Below are positions 21,850 through 33,487 of a stretch of DNA of 64,000 nt, piece after piece (within the stretch, counting starts at the first letter, position 1; each line of letters begins with the position of its first letter). This DNA is from Mytilus californianus (taxonomy: Eukaryota; Mollusca; Bivalvia; Mytilida; Mytilidae). The notes beneath the pieces were generated by a model. That model was given only the letters and a program-made list of their open reading frames with translations. It had not been told where the DNA came from and ran no database searches. The position numbers were made by a program, and so were the translations under genes. The stretch is from assembly GCF_021869535.1 (NCBI RefSeq), contig NW_026262742.1, positions 186,001-250,000 of the forward strand. Direction: 5' to 3'.

Positions 21850-22139
21850 TAATTCTACCCCATGTCAGATTTGCTCTAAAGGCTTTGGTTTCAGAGATAT
21901 AAGCCAAAAATCTACATTTTACCCCTATGTTCTATTTTTAGGCATGGCGGCCATCTTGGTTGGTTCGCCGGGTCACCGGACACATTTTTTTAAACTAGAT
22001 ACTCTAATGATGATTGTTGCCAAGTTTGGTTAAATTTGACCCAGTAGTTTCAGAGGAGAAGATTTTTGTAAAAGTTTACGAACGACGGACGCCAAGTGAT
22101 GAGAAAAGCTCACTTGGCCCTTTGGGCCAGGTGAGCTAA
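21850..22139 (-). mobile_element. Spacer between satellite arms: truncated copy of the AGCTCACCTGGCCC family
   Basis: Matches, in reverse, the dispersed family at 34.4-35.2 kb ('cagatttgctctaaaggct', 'tacccctatgttctattttt'). It ends at the right with the hairpin AGCTCACTTGGCCC-ttt-GGGCCAGGTGAGCT, directly against the right arm of the satellite. It also has 'ccatcttggttggttcgccg' and 'acgaacgacggacgccaagt', typical of this family. Confidence 0.7.
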
Positions 22140-24280
22140 AAAGTGGTAAAATTTACTTAAAAATGTTATATTTTTAATAAAGCTGTGGTTGGTTCAAGTT
22201 TTCTTCAAATACAATTGTCAATCCATAATAGAAAATTATCTTGATCAAATGACCGACTTAAGGTAACATCTAATACAAGTATCAAAAACGTTGTCAAATT
22301 TACAGTAAAATGTGGAAAAATGATCAATACACCGATGGCAGGTTTGGTGTACATTCTATACAAATATCTATAAAATATGGTCGATTTAAGGTTTTTTCTA
22401 ATACAATTATACAAAAAAAGGTTAATTAACTGAAAAGTGTAAAATTTTCAAAAAAGCTGTGCTTGGTTCATTTTTACATCTGATAGAACTTTTAGTACAT
22501 TTAAGCAAAATGATCTAGAACAATTGACCGATTTAAGGTAATATCAAATACAATTATAAAAAAAGTGGTCAAATTTACAGTGAAACGTAGAAAAGTTATC
22601 AATGAACTGTTGGCAGGTTTAGTCTGTAGTTAAATTAACTGAAAAAGGTAAAGATTTTCAACAAAGCTCTGGTTGGTTCATTTGTACATCTGATACAACT
22701 GTCAGTAGATCTAAGAAAATCATCTGGAACAAATGACCGCTTTAAGGTAATATCAAATACAATTATCAAAAAAGTGGTCAAATTTACAGTGAAATGTAGA
22801 AATAATATCAATAAACCAATGGCAGAAGTTCGATTTAATGTAATATGAATTATCCTAAAAGTGGAAAATTATCAATACACCGATGGCAGGTTTGGTGTTA
22901 CATTCTATACAATTATCTTAAGAATATGACCGATTTAAGGTGATATCAAATACAATTATCAAAATAGTGGTCAATTTGACAGTGAAATGTAGAAAAATTA
23001 TCAATGTACTCTGGCAGGGTTGGTCTGTACATAAATTAACTGAAAAGGTAAAATTTTCAACAAAGCTCTGCTTGGTTCATTTTTACATCTGATACAACTG
23101 TCAGTACATCTAAGAACATGATCTGGGACAAATGACCGCTTTAAGGTAATATCAAGTACAATTATAAAAAAAATGGTCAAATTTACAGTTAAATGTAGAA
23201 AACTCATTATTAAACCGATGGCAGGTGTGGTGTTACATTCTATAAAACTATCTCTAGAATATGGTCGATTTAATGTAACGTCTTAATAAATTATCCAAAA
23301 AGGGGTAAAATTTAATGAGAAATGTCGTAATATTTTTAATAAAACTGTGGTTGGTTCAAGTTTACTTCAAATACAATTGTCAATACATATTAGAAAATTA
23401 TCTTGATCAAATGACCGATTTAAGGTAACATCTAATACAATTATCAAAAAAGTTAATTAACTGACAAATGTAACATTTTTAACAAAGCTGTGGTTGGTTC
23501 ATGTTTACATCTTTTACAAGTATATCTAAGAAAATTGTTTGGAACAAATGACCGATTTAATATAATATTAAATACAATTATCAAAAAAGTTGTCAAATTT
23601 ACAGTAAAATGTGGAAAAATTATCAATACACGGATGGCAGGTTTGGTGTAACATTCTATAAAAATATCTTTAAAATATGGTCGATATAAGGTTTCATCTA
23701 ATACAATTATACAAAAAGTGGTTAATAAACTGAAAAATGTAAAATTTGTAAAAGCTGTGGCTGGTTCATATTTACGTCTGATGCAACTTTCAGTACATCT
23801 AAGAACATGATATAGAACTAATGACCGATTTAAGGTAACATCAAATACAGTTATCAAAAAATTTGTCAAATTTAGTCAAATTTGGAAAAATTATCAATAC
23901 ACCGATGGCAGGTTTGGTGTACATTAAATATTGTCGATTTAAGGTTTCATCTAATTCAATTATCCAAAAAGTGGTTAAATTAACTGAAAAATGTTAAATT
24001 TTCAACAAAGCTGTGATTGGTTCATGTTTACTTCTGATACAACTTTCAGTACATCTTAGAAAGTGATCTAAAACAATTGACCGACTTAAGGTAATATCAG
24101 ATACATTTATCAAAAAAGTGGTCAAATTTACAGTGAAATGTAGAAAAAATTATCAATAAACCGATGGCAGGTTTGGTCTGTAGTTAAATTAAAGGGAAAA
24201 GGTAAAATTTTCAACAAAGCTGTGGTTGGTTCATTTTTACATCTGATACAACTGTCAGTACATCTAAGAAAATGATCTGG
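22140..24280 (-). repeat. Higher-order satellite array, right arm (inverted)
   Basis: The same satellite in reverse orientation ('aagctgtggttggttcaagtt', 'ccgatggcaggtttggtg', 'tatggtcgatttaaggt'). Monomers are more diverged and several are shortened (for example around 22615 and 22830). Together with the left arm it forms an inverted repeat of more than 2 kb per arm. It is cut at 24280 by the (GATT)n tail of LINE L3. Confidence 0.9.
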
Positions 24281-24559
24281 ATTGATTGATTGATTGTTTG
24301 TTGGTTGCTTTACGCCGCATTAGCACAAAAAGGCTATATCGCGGCGAGAGCAAATTCGAATATTTTTACAATTTAAAGAAATTTTTAAAATCAGACAAAA
24401 GGTCTTTCAATACTATAAAATTCGAGACTAAAGCAAATTGAATATTTACAAATAAAAATCAACTCTAAGATACTTGATAAAAATTAAAATCCTTTTAAAT
24501 ATAACAACATTTTTTATATTTTATAATATATTCCATTTCATTTAAGAATGAAACAATAT

Positions 24560-24774
24560 TTTTAGTTTCTTGTGTACAATTTGGAGTTTAGTATGGCGTT
24601 CATTATCACTGAACTAGTATATATATTTGTTTAGGGGCCAGCTGAAGGACGCCTCCGGGTGCGGGAATTTCTCGCTGCATTGAAGACCTGTTGGTGACCT
24701 TCTGCTGTTGTCTGTTCTATGGTCGGGTTGTTGTCTCTTTGACACATTCCCCATTTCCATTCTCAATTTTATTG
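24560..24774 (+). mobile_element. Nested PLE 3' end (variant 2)
   Basis: Splits the LINE 3' region between 'gaaacaatattt' and 'gtaaatgg', which are adjacent in copies L1 and L2. The insert ('cttgtgtacaatttggagttta', 'cagctgaaggacgcctcc', 'tgttgtctctttgacacatt') is the reverse complement of the PLE 3' region at 36.1-36.3 kb. It carries no RT sequence. Confidence 0.82.
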
Positions 24775-25038
24775 TAAATGGAACATCATTAAATAAATCA
24801 TATATTATTGACATTGAAATGCTTCTTACGAATATCAGCAAAGTCAATACAATTAATTAAAACATGTTTAATAGTATACTTGCAGTTGCAAGGTACACAT
24901 TGTGGTTCATCATCATTTTTTAAAAGATACTCGTGTGTCACTCTAGTATGACCAATACGGCATCTAGAAATAACACACTGATCTTTTCTGCATATACTAT
25001 TATTAAAAGGTTACCTAAATTAGGTTTAAATTCATGTA

Positions 25039-26183
25039 TACTGAGCGACAAAAGAAAAGATACACTTATCTATTATCAGATATTCAAGAAATAGGTTTTA
25101 CAATAAAATTAACAATAACAAATGTATGAATGACTGACAATGAATTATGCATACTAAAAAAATTAAGTACAGCTGAGTAACAGTTTTGGCACAATTTCAA
25201 AAACAACAGATGAGATAAAAAATCTCGAATAACAGTACGTTTCATCAGAAGTTTACAGTTTGAAAAGTCAATATCTCGTGTGTCCACCATTGGTATTAAT
25301 TACTGCTTGAAGCCTACGTCGCATAGATAAGACAATTTTGGAAATCGTAGCCTGAGGCATGTTGTTCCACTCCTATTGTAATGCTTGGGACAATTCTTGC
25401 AGTGTAACAGGTTTGCGTTGCCTTGAGCGAACTCTCTGGTTCAGTTCATCCCATATGTGCTCAATGGGATTCATGTAAGGAGATTTCGATGGTCGTGGCA
25501 ACACATCGATGTTTTGTTGCTGCAAGTAGGCATTTGAAACACGAGCAGTGTGGGGACGGGCATTGTCGTGCTAGGACGTAGATTAAAAGACCGGAGTCTT
25601 CTACGGACTGCTTGTGCACTGAAACGTCTGCCATAAACACCAGTCGATGCCCGAGGAGGCATAAACCTATCCCGCAAATGCCGTATGCGAATGAATCTGT
25701 CGTCAGCAATATTTGTTACCCGTGGCCGCCCAGACCGAGGTCGATCCGCCGTAGATCCAGTCCCTTGGAATCTCTGCTGTAGCCGGTATAATGTCAAACG
25801 TTTACAGCCGATTGCTCTTGACACGGCAGTCATACCCATGCCGGCTTGAATCATGCCAATTGCACGTTCCCGTAATGCGGGCGTAATACGGGGCATTTTG
25901 AAAAGTTTTCTTGAAATTTTTCGAACTTACAACTGGATACAGTAACAGGTGTTGAACAACATTAAATTAAGTCGTATTTTGCGAACAGATTTTTCTGCAC
26001 GTGCAAATTTTCCAAAACTAGAATTTAAATTGAAGAACTCACCTGTTGTACAGATAAAAAATCAATATGTATGGAACATAGTTTTACCTAATTAATGCGT
26101 GTGTCAAGTTTCATTTTTATATCTTTACTCTTTTTAAAAATATTAAAAATATAAAACTGTATCCTTTCTTTTGTCGCTCAGTA
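25039..26183 (-). mobile_element. Tc1-like DNA transposon, internally deleted, TA target duplication
   Basis: A 1145-bp element with terminal inverted repeats TACTGAGCGACAAAAGAAA (left) and their reverse complement (right), flanked by TA (25037-25038, 26184-26185). It interrupts LINE L3 exactly where L1 and L2 are continuous (TTCATGTAATTT). The transposase inside is defective. Confidence 0.92.
25268..25896 (-). pseudogene. Tc1-family transposase, deleted
   Basis: Cut-and-paste transposase. The N-terminal helix-turn-helix pair is well preserved: MPRITPALRERAIGMIQAGM, AVSRAIGCKRLTLYRLQQRF, then the GRPR-type linker (PRSGRPRVT). After FSAQAVRRRLRSFNLR the protein jumps, out of frame, to HDNARPHTARVSNAYL with the second catalytic Asp, followed by NPIEHIWDELNQ with the catalytic Glu 34 residues later (DD34E spacing). 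The segment holding the first catalytic Asp is missing, and a TAG follows LSQALQ near 25380. It is therefore inactive, although the ends look intact. Confidence 0.88.
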
Positions 26184-26383
26184 TAATTTGTTACCATCTC
26201 TCTTACTCCATTCATTTTTCAAAATATTAAAAACATATTCTCTAATATTAGATTTAAAATCGGTATATGGTATATTATAGTTGGATAAAGTGTCACCCAG
26301 GGCATTCTTTGACTCAAAGTCTACAGCTGTGTTTGCATGAATTCCAACATGACTCGGCACCCATAGAAATACTATTTCTTTAA

Positions 26384-27025
26384 GGTTCCACTAAAGTCAA
26401 AATATAGGACACTTCATAAACATCTAAACTTTGCCTGTATTTTTCAACCTATAATGAGTAAAGTCCTAAACTATGAGAACATATGTTCATTTAAACATAC
26501 TTAACATATACACACTGTGTAAATTGTAAATAGACTTGAAATTGTTATGCTGTGGCCAAACCGGTTCTTGGGGTGAACACTAAATTTTCAAAAAAGTCTG
26601 GAGGCCTGCGAGACGACTTAATTTGCTTGAAATTGGTATGAACGAATACTGTTACATGTAATGCAGGGCAAGCGCATGTTGATTTGTCACATACATATGT
26701 TTTAATTGCATATTTGTCCAATCTCTGTATTGTAACTTCGATATTTGTTCACCTAGATACATGAAATTAACTGAAACTCTAAAATCAATACATTTTCTGA
26801 AAAATCAACACGAGCTTGCCTTGCATTAGATATAACAGTATTCGTCCATACCAATTTTAAACAAATTAAAATTTGCAATTTACAATTTACACAGTGTGTA
26901 TATGTTAAGTATGTTTAAATGAACATATGTTCTCATAGTTTAGGACTTTACTCATTATAGGTTGAAAAATACAGGCAAAGTTTAGATGTTTATGAGGTGT
27001 CCTATATTTTGACTTTAGTGAAACC
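26384..27025. mobile_element. Fold-back MITE with long inverted repeats and TTAA target site (piggyBac-like)
   Basis: A 642-bp insert in LINE L3. It is flanked by TTAA (26380-26383 and 27026-27029). The terminal repeats run about 145 bp with only two mismatches (left start GGTTCCACTAAAGTC, right mirror GGTTTCACTAAAGTC). A second inner inverted block ('aaattggtatgaacgaatac' near 26633 and its mirror near 26845) is more diverged. The left side holds about 85 extra bases that break the symmetry. No coding. TTAA duplication fits the piggyBac superfamily, but the terminal bases are not the classic CCC. Confidence 0.85.
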
Positions 27026-27029
27026 TTAA

Positions 27030-30000
27030 GAAGAATTTTTAAATTTCTCATAACATATAAAATTTTGAGAATTGTTGGGTTTTTAATTTTAGTATTATGT
27101 ATAGCTTGTAAGCATGAGAGTGTTTCAAAGCCAAAATTATTGCTTCTGCCTCAGCAGTTAAGATGGATGCATCAGATGGCAAACGGAGAGTTGCAGCTCT
27201 GTCCCTGAGGACAGCAGCAGATGCAACTCTGTCACAATCTTTTGATCCATCAGTATAGACAGTTGAAAAATCTGAATAAATGGCTTTAATTTCAGCATAG
27301 TGTTGCTGAATTAAAAGAGGATTTGTTTCATTTTTATTGTGTTCACGGAGATCAAATATCATTTTTGGTTTGGGAAGTTCCCATGGAGGACATTTGCAAG
27401 TTTCAACTTGAGCAACAGATTTTAAATCAAAAGTAGCTAAATGTGGTTTTAAACGTATACATAACGGAGGAATTTTATTTTCATGTTTTGCAAAAATATC
27501 TTCATAAATTGGACTAAAAACACAGCTGCAGGCAGGACTATCTGAATAGGCTTTTAGTTTGACAGCATAAGTCCAAGCTTCAAACGTCTGTTATAGAGTG
27601 AGTGCTCATCACCCTCTACATACACTCTCAACTGGTGAGGTTTTAAAGGCGCCATGACAGAGACGCAAACCCTGGTGATGCACAGCAGGAAGAATCTGTA
27701 TGTAGGACTTCCTTGCAGAGCCATAAACTATAGAGCCATAATCTAGTTTAGATCTAATTAGAGATCTATATAAATTAAGTAAAATGTTGCGATCAGCACC
27801 CCAGTCGGTGCTGCCGACAACTTTTAAAATATCTAATGCTTTTAAACATCTCGATTTTAACATTTTAATATGGGGTAGAAACGTTAACTTTTTATCAAAA
27901 ATTAACCCAAGAAATTTGGTTTCATCAACCATTTTAATTGGGTTTCCGTACAAAGTGAGTTCTGGATCAAGATGCAATTTCCTTTTGTTACAAAAATGCA
28001 TCCCGATCGTTTTTGAAGTGGAAAATTTAAACCCATTTTCCGAGGCCCATTTTTCAATTCTTCCAAGACATAACTGTAATTGTCTTTCTATGTTATTCAT
28101 ATGTTTGCCTCTATAACATATTAAAAAGTCATCAACATACAATGAACCTTCAATATTACTTTTTAAAACTTCAACAAGGCTGTTGATTTTAAGACTAAAT
28201 AATGTAACAGATAAAATACTGCCCTGAGGGACACCAATCTCTTGATCATACAGATCAGACATGGTTGAATTTACTCTAACATTAAATTGTCTGTTAGATA
28301 GAAAATTCGAAATAAAATTTGGCATATTGCCTTTCAACCCCATTTCAAAGAGATCTTTTAAAATACCATACTTCCATGCAGTATCATAGGCTTTTTCTAG
28401 ATCGAAAAAGACCGACACTACATGTTAATTTTTCGCAAAACCATTACGGACAAATGATTCGAATCGAACAAGATAGTCAAGAGTACTGCGACCTTGGCGA
28501 AATCCACACTGGATATTGGCTAAAAGCCCATTGGATTCCAGGAACCAAACAAGGCGATCATTGACCATCCGTTCTAGTGTTTTAAAGACACAACTGGTAA
28601 GAGCAATTGGCCGATAATTAATAGGATCCGTGTGATCTTTACTTGGTTTTGGAATAGGCACGACTGTTGCAAGCTTCCAGATTGATGGTAAATCACCAGA
28701 TTCCCAGATGTTATTCATAAGCTGCAAAAGAGCTTCCAGCGAGGAATCTGGCAAGTGTTTTAACAGTTGGTAGTGAATATTATCAGGCCCACAAGCTGTA
28801 TCATGGGCTTTTGACAGAGATGTTCTAAGTTCTTCAAGAGAAAAGAGTTTATTATAATTTTCACCATTTTTTGATTTAAAGTTTAATTTAATTTTTTCTT
28901 TTTGTTTTTTTTAACTTTTTTAAGTTTTCTCTGTAGTTGTTAGAAGAAGAAGATGTCGCAAAAGTTTCACCAAGCTTGTTGGCAATATCCTTTTCAGATG
29001 TTAATAAATCATTGCCATTTTTTAAATGTTTAACTGCGGCTTTAGAATTTGTACCTTTTATCTTTTGTATCATGTTCCATACTTTTGTCATCGAAGTGCG
29101 AGATGTTATCTCCGAGACAAATTTCTTCCAAGACTTTCGTCGTGCTTGCCTGCAAGTCCGCCGTGCCTTAGCGCGAAAAACACGGAAATTACTCAAGTTT
29201 TCCGTCGTTGGTTGTTGATTGAACCGTCTTTCAGATTTTTTACGGTCACCTATTGCTTGATCACAAGCATCATCAAACCATGTTTTGCTGGGATGTTTCG
29301 GATTTGCCGAGGTCTTAGGAATAGTTCTGTCAGCAATTGACGTTAAAACTGTATTAAAAGTTAAAATTGGATCTTGTACAGTCTCAAACATCTTTGACTG
29401 AAGTTCCGCTTGACAGAGATTCTCAAACAAGAATCAGTCCGCCTTGTCAAGTTTCCAACGTGGTACTCTCTGTTGGGCAGAAATAAAAAGATGTTCAAGT
29501 ACTATTGGAAAGTGATCACTTCCACATAGATCATCATGAACTCGCCATGAATAATCCAGAAGAAGAGAGGGATCGCAAATAGTGATATCAATAGCAGAAT
29601 AAGACCCGTTTCCAGGATGAAGATAAGTATTAGATCCATCATTAAAAATGCATAATCCTTCTTGAGAGACAAAGTCCTCAATGATCTTACCTTTGATATT
29701 ATGAGACTTGCTTCTCCACAAAGGGTTGTGGTCATTGAAATCGCCCATAAGTATAAATGGTGAGGGTAATTGATCAGTGAGGTTTTTGAGTTTAGCTTTA
29801 TCTATACTTGAATTGGGTGGAATATAGATAGAACATAATGTAATTGTTTTATCTAATGATAAACGAATTGCAACTGCCTGCAGATCCGTGGTGAGTTGGA
29901 CTGTGCTATGAATGACGTTGTCCTTCACAAAAATGGATGATCCGCCTGCAGCACGTTCATCTACCTTAGAAAATGTGCTATACATGTTGTATCCTTTTAA

Positions 30001-30135
30001 AGATACATTGTCACTTTCTTTTAAATGAGTTTCTTGAAGACAAAATGCAGAAGGTTTCAATGACTGAACTAGAAGCGTTAACTCGAGAAGATTTATTTTA
30101 AGACCTCGGCAATTCCATTGGATGATATTAGTCAT
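27030..30135 (-). pseudogene. LINE ORF2 (endonuclease, RT, RNase H), copy L3
   Basis: Starts at ATG 30133-30135. The apurinic-type endonuclease has IIQWNCRGLK, CLQETHLKES, SIYIPPNSS, LMGDFNDHNPLWRS and GSDHFPIVL. The RT has DTAWKYGILK, GVPQGSILSV and LYVDDFLICY; RNase H has VYTDGSKDCD and AEAEAIILAL. The remaining RNase H and C-terminus continue at 24.8-26.4 kb beyond the nested elements. Damage relative to L2: Trp to TGA at 29431-29433, Glu to TAA near 28422, a frameshift near 28900 in an A-rich stretch, a 2-bp loss near 27630, and a roughly 50-bp deletion at about 27120 that removes the CSDSL block. The start overlaps the ORF1 stop (ATGA). Confidence 0.9.
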
Positions 30136-31804
30136 GATTTGATAATAGAAAGGCGAATGCTGTCGAGTTTGCCAGCATTCTTATTTCGCTCACCCTGAGA
30201 TTGTGATCTTTCGGGTGGCGGAACACTTTCGATTTCCATTTCAGTTTCGTCGATAAGTGTTGAAAATCTGTTGTGTGAGGAGAGTCGTCGATCTCCAGGA
30301 CCACACGCGGCTGCTTTTACTCCGCCTCGACCACTACCCCGCGACCTCGAATCAGAAGACTTCTGAGAGGATGTATTTACTGTTTTTTTTTGGACATCCT
30401 TCTTCTCTGGAGAACGAAGAGGAGACGGGGCTCTAGTAGACTTTGTAGTGGATGTAGAAGATAACTTTTTAGATGCAGATGAAGGAAAACTATTGGAGAT
30501 GGAGGAATCATCTATGTCACTGGGAAGATCCCAGACAGATTCACCGCCCCAACTGTCTGATTTAACTGCATCTTTTTTATCTGATTTCTTTTTTTCATTT
30601 GTTTTAGATGATGACATTGAGCTCTGTAAGGAAGATTGAGTTGACTGAGTACTGGTTTTAGAAGGCTTTGATTTTCTTAGAATAATTAATTTACCGGAAG
30701 TTTCTAATTGAACAGGCAACATTGTAAAAGTTTCAGCATCCATTGGCCACGTCATGCGAGTTTGTGTATTCTCATGACTGAATGAGCGGCCAACTTTGCT
30801 GGCGTACGATGGTTTGTTCGAAACTAGAGGATCACTCGAAACAGAAGCTATCTGTTTAGCTTCTGGGTAACTGATGTTTCTTTCTGTTTTTTTTTAATAA
30901 TATTTTTTTCTTTCAGGTAAACAGGGCAGTCCCTAGATGATGAAAAATGGGATTCACCACAGTTTACGCATTTTGAAAATTCAGAGCTACAGGTTGTTCC
31001 CTCGTGTCCTTCGCCAGAACACTTGAAACATCTCTGCGTACCACGACATTGTTTGGTTCCATTACCAAACTTTTGACAGGTGAAGCATCGAATTGCGTTA
31101 GGGATGAATCTGTCAACTCTGATTCCGAAGCAACCTAAAGTAATAGATGAGGGAGGAGTTGGAGTTTTAAAGGTCAAAAGATATGTATTTAATTTGGTTA
31201 TATTTCTATTCTTTTTTATTTGAAATCTAACAACATCAGATACACCTTGGTTTGTTAATTCATCACTAATTTCTTCCACGGTAAGATCACCCAGATATTT
31301 ACTTCTGTCTCGAATGATTCCTTTGCAACTGTTCAAACTATTGTGAGGAGAGACAGAAACAGAAAAGTCTGTAATTTTTGTCATAGTCAGCAAATTTGTT
31401 GATTGACTTTTGTTGGAATATTCAACCAACAAATTCCCTGATCTCATTTTTGAAACTTTTTTAACTGTACCAGCAATGCTTTGAATTTGTTTATGAATTA
31501 CAAAACGAGATATTTTTGAAACTGGTTTTTCATCTGTTCCTTTTATTACAATAAATCGGGGCCAACTATCATCTTCCTGACAGGGCGCAGAGTCATAACA
31601 TTTTCTTTTTGTTGTTGAAGCTAATTGAGAAGTTTGGTTTTTGTTTGCCATATGAAAGGAGAAAGATTCACTATCCTTGTTATCCACCCACCTCGGAGTG
31701 CCTACAAGGGCGATGCTGTGTTTCCGTGGCGAGCCGGGGTCAAGCGCTAATGCTGAAAGCAAGCTGCAAGTATAATGCAGCCTGTCCCCAAAATTAGCAA
31801 CCAA
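30132..31804 (-). pseudogene. LINE ORF1 gag-like protein with three CCHC knuckles, copy L3
   Basis: Nucleic-acid-binding protein of the LINE. The likely native start is MANKNQTSQ (about 31652); the open frame extends upstream to 31804. The C-terminal half has three zinc knuckles in a row: CFTCQKFGNGTKQC (the His replaced by Asn), CFKCSGEGHEGTTC (intact) and CVNCGESHFSSSRDC. Next comes the A-rich KEKNIIKKKQK run, where a one-base frameshift at about 30890-30900 splits the protein. The other frame continues ISYPEAKQIASVSS, then a Ser/Lys-rich tail to the TGA at 30132-30134. The stop overlaps ORF2's ATG as ATGA, suggesting coupled termination and re-initiation. Confidence 0.85.
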
Positions 31805-32406
31805 GATCCACTGCGGAAAGCACCAGATGTTCCAAGAATAGTATACTCAAGCAGAGCGTATCCATCAAGCGAAATAGAAAGCGTACCACTTGATTGACCC
31901 ATGAGCCATCGCCTTCTTCAGTTATCCGACATATAAATAGCTTAATTTAAATACATGTGTATATAATGAAAATTGTTACAAGAAAGCTTATTGTTGAGGA
32001 TTAACTGAAGGGCTCGACATGACCAGCCGATTGATCGGACCGGGTCCATCCGACCTCCCGTTTAGATGATATCAGAGCCAAAGCAGCTTATTGAACTATC
32101 GTCTCGTCCGTCCGGGTATTTTCTGACCGTAAGGAGTCTAACTACAGCCCTCATCCGCAAGGATCTCGTCAACCACCGACACGGGTAGCAACCCACGGCC
32201 AACGGGTTGGAGAGCCTATTTTATTCAAAACATCGGGCAACTCGTACGATGTTCGGATCACTTTAGTCTGGTCTCTACCCTTCGACCTGTCCAGCATGGA
32301 TAACCCTACCAGGAGACGAAGCTCCAGCTGGCATAGCTTTTGGGGTCACTGAGACACGCAAGCCCCCCGACCACGGCAAGGATAGCGATCCACCGGGGGG
32401 AAATGA
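31805..32406 (-). promoter_or_regulatory. 5' untranslated/promoter region of LINE L3
   Basis: GC-richer than its surroundings. On the minus strand it begins near 'ccccccggtggatcgctatc', then 'gggggcttgcgtgtctcagtg' and 'ccccaaaagctatgccagctg'. I recognise this type of leader from mollusc LINEs. A CCCCCG/CGGGGG inverted pair at its extreme end could form a hairpin. An internal promoter is expected for such elements but no specific element was identified. Confidence 0.6.
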
Positions 32407-33456
32407 TGAAAATAACCGGTCACAAATGTGATAGAAGATTACACTCTTGCCATTCAGATTCAAGTTATAAACAAAAAAGGAACTACCCTGCCATTATCCA
32501 GGGAGATTCCAACACTATTAATACCCAAAACGATGTTGTCCCAGCCGCTTCATCTAGTTCAAGCTCAACCGTACAGCAAAATTTTTCCATTGCAAACGAG
32601 ACGAGGATGCCGTTTACACAAAAAAAAACAATATAAATCAGAACGTAATACAACAGATAAATAACTTAAAACAAGCCTTCTTCTGCTCAGACCAACTTCC
32701 AGTTGTTTCAACCAGCACCTACCATCTCACCGTATAATCAAATACCTGACAACCATCTTTAAGATGCCAAACTAACCTCAAGTTGTTCAAGTAGACGATT
32801 CACAGTAAACCTTTTCAGAAATATTTGTTTAGTGGAAGATGTTATCAACTTAAATGTAAAAGGGAAAGTTTTCCAAGAGAACGCATCATTGAAGGGAAAA
32901 ATATCCACTGAGAAGATAAATGCAATTAGCTTCGACTGTCAGAGCTATTATCCGTCAATACCATCAAATGCCGAGAAGAACTGGTCAACTGTTGTGTGAG
33001 CAACTGACAAACCTTCTTGGAACTTTCATCAACATTAAAGTAAATACTTTGATCTGTCTCATCTTAATGTTTTAAATTGAATATGAAAAGCACTGATAAT
33101 TCAAATATCCACCAAAAGTTTGTTTTGATTTTGTTTTGAACACCCTTACAGTAAAACTGGAAGAATATGAATTTTAATATTAATAAGAAACTTGATTTTA
33201 AGTTGATTTGATACATTTAGACGATTTTGTTTTAGTTGTTGCAAATACTATTTAAGTTAGATATAAGTTTTACATTTAAAAGTAAATATGATATATCAGT
33301 TGAAATAAAACTTAACATCAATTCTCTGTATGCACCAACCAACAGCTGGCCACATAAAAAAATTAATGTGATAGAAAAACTACTTCTAACATCAAAGTTA
33401 GTTGTATTATTCATAAAAATCAGTTTCAAATCTTAATCGTCCAAGTCCTTCTAGTC

Positions 33457-33487
33457 GTTGCTAAGGAAAATAAATTTCCTTAGCAAC
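33457..33487. repeat. Perfect 13-bp hairpin
   Basis: GTTGCTAAGGAAA and its reverse complement separated by five bases. Isolated, with no associated element recognised. Confidence 0.85.

Larger units (their letters stand above)
24281..32406 (-). mobile_element. I-type LINE, nearly full length, with three nested insertions (copy L3)
   Basis: Minus-strand element: 5' untranslated region (32406-31805), ORF1 gag (31804-30132), ORF2 (30135 to about 24790) and a 3' end with the (AATC)n tail at 24281. Nested inside are a PLE 3' end (24560-24774), a Tc1-like element (25039-26183) and a TTAA MITE (26384-27025). Removing these gives a LINE of roughly 6.1 kb. It landed in the satellite array, but the array does not resume beyond the 5' end. 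Only a weak AAATGAT match links the two flanks, so the right junction is rearranged or the insertion came with a deletion. Confidence 0.88.

Noticed and set aside
19530-24000. Several 60-140-codon open frames with related sequences
   Set aside because: All lie in satellite monomers and recur with their period.
32428-32664. Plus-strand gag-like protein beyond LINE L3
   Set aside because: Composition is suggestive, but stops interrupt it and no domain is visible.
33280-33430. LINE endonuclease fragment (SLYAPTNSW)
   Set aside because: A single short motif without the QETH or GDFN blocks; kept only as a remark.
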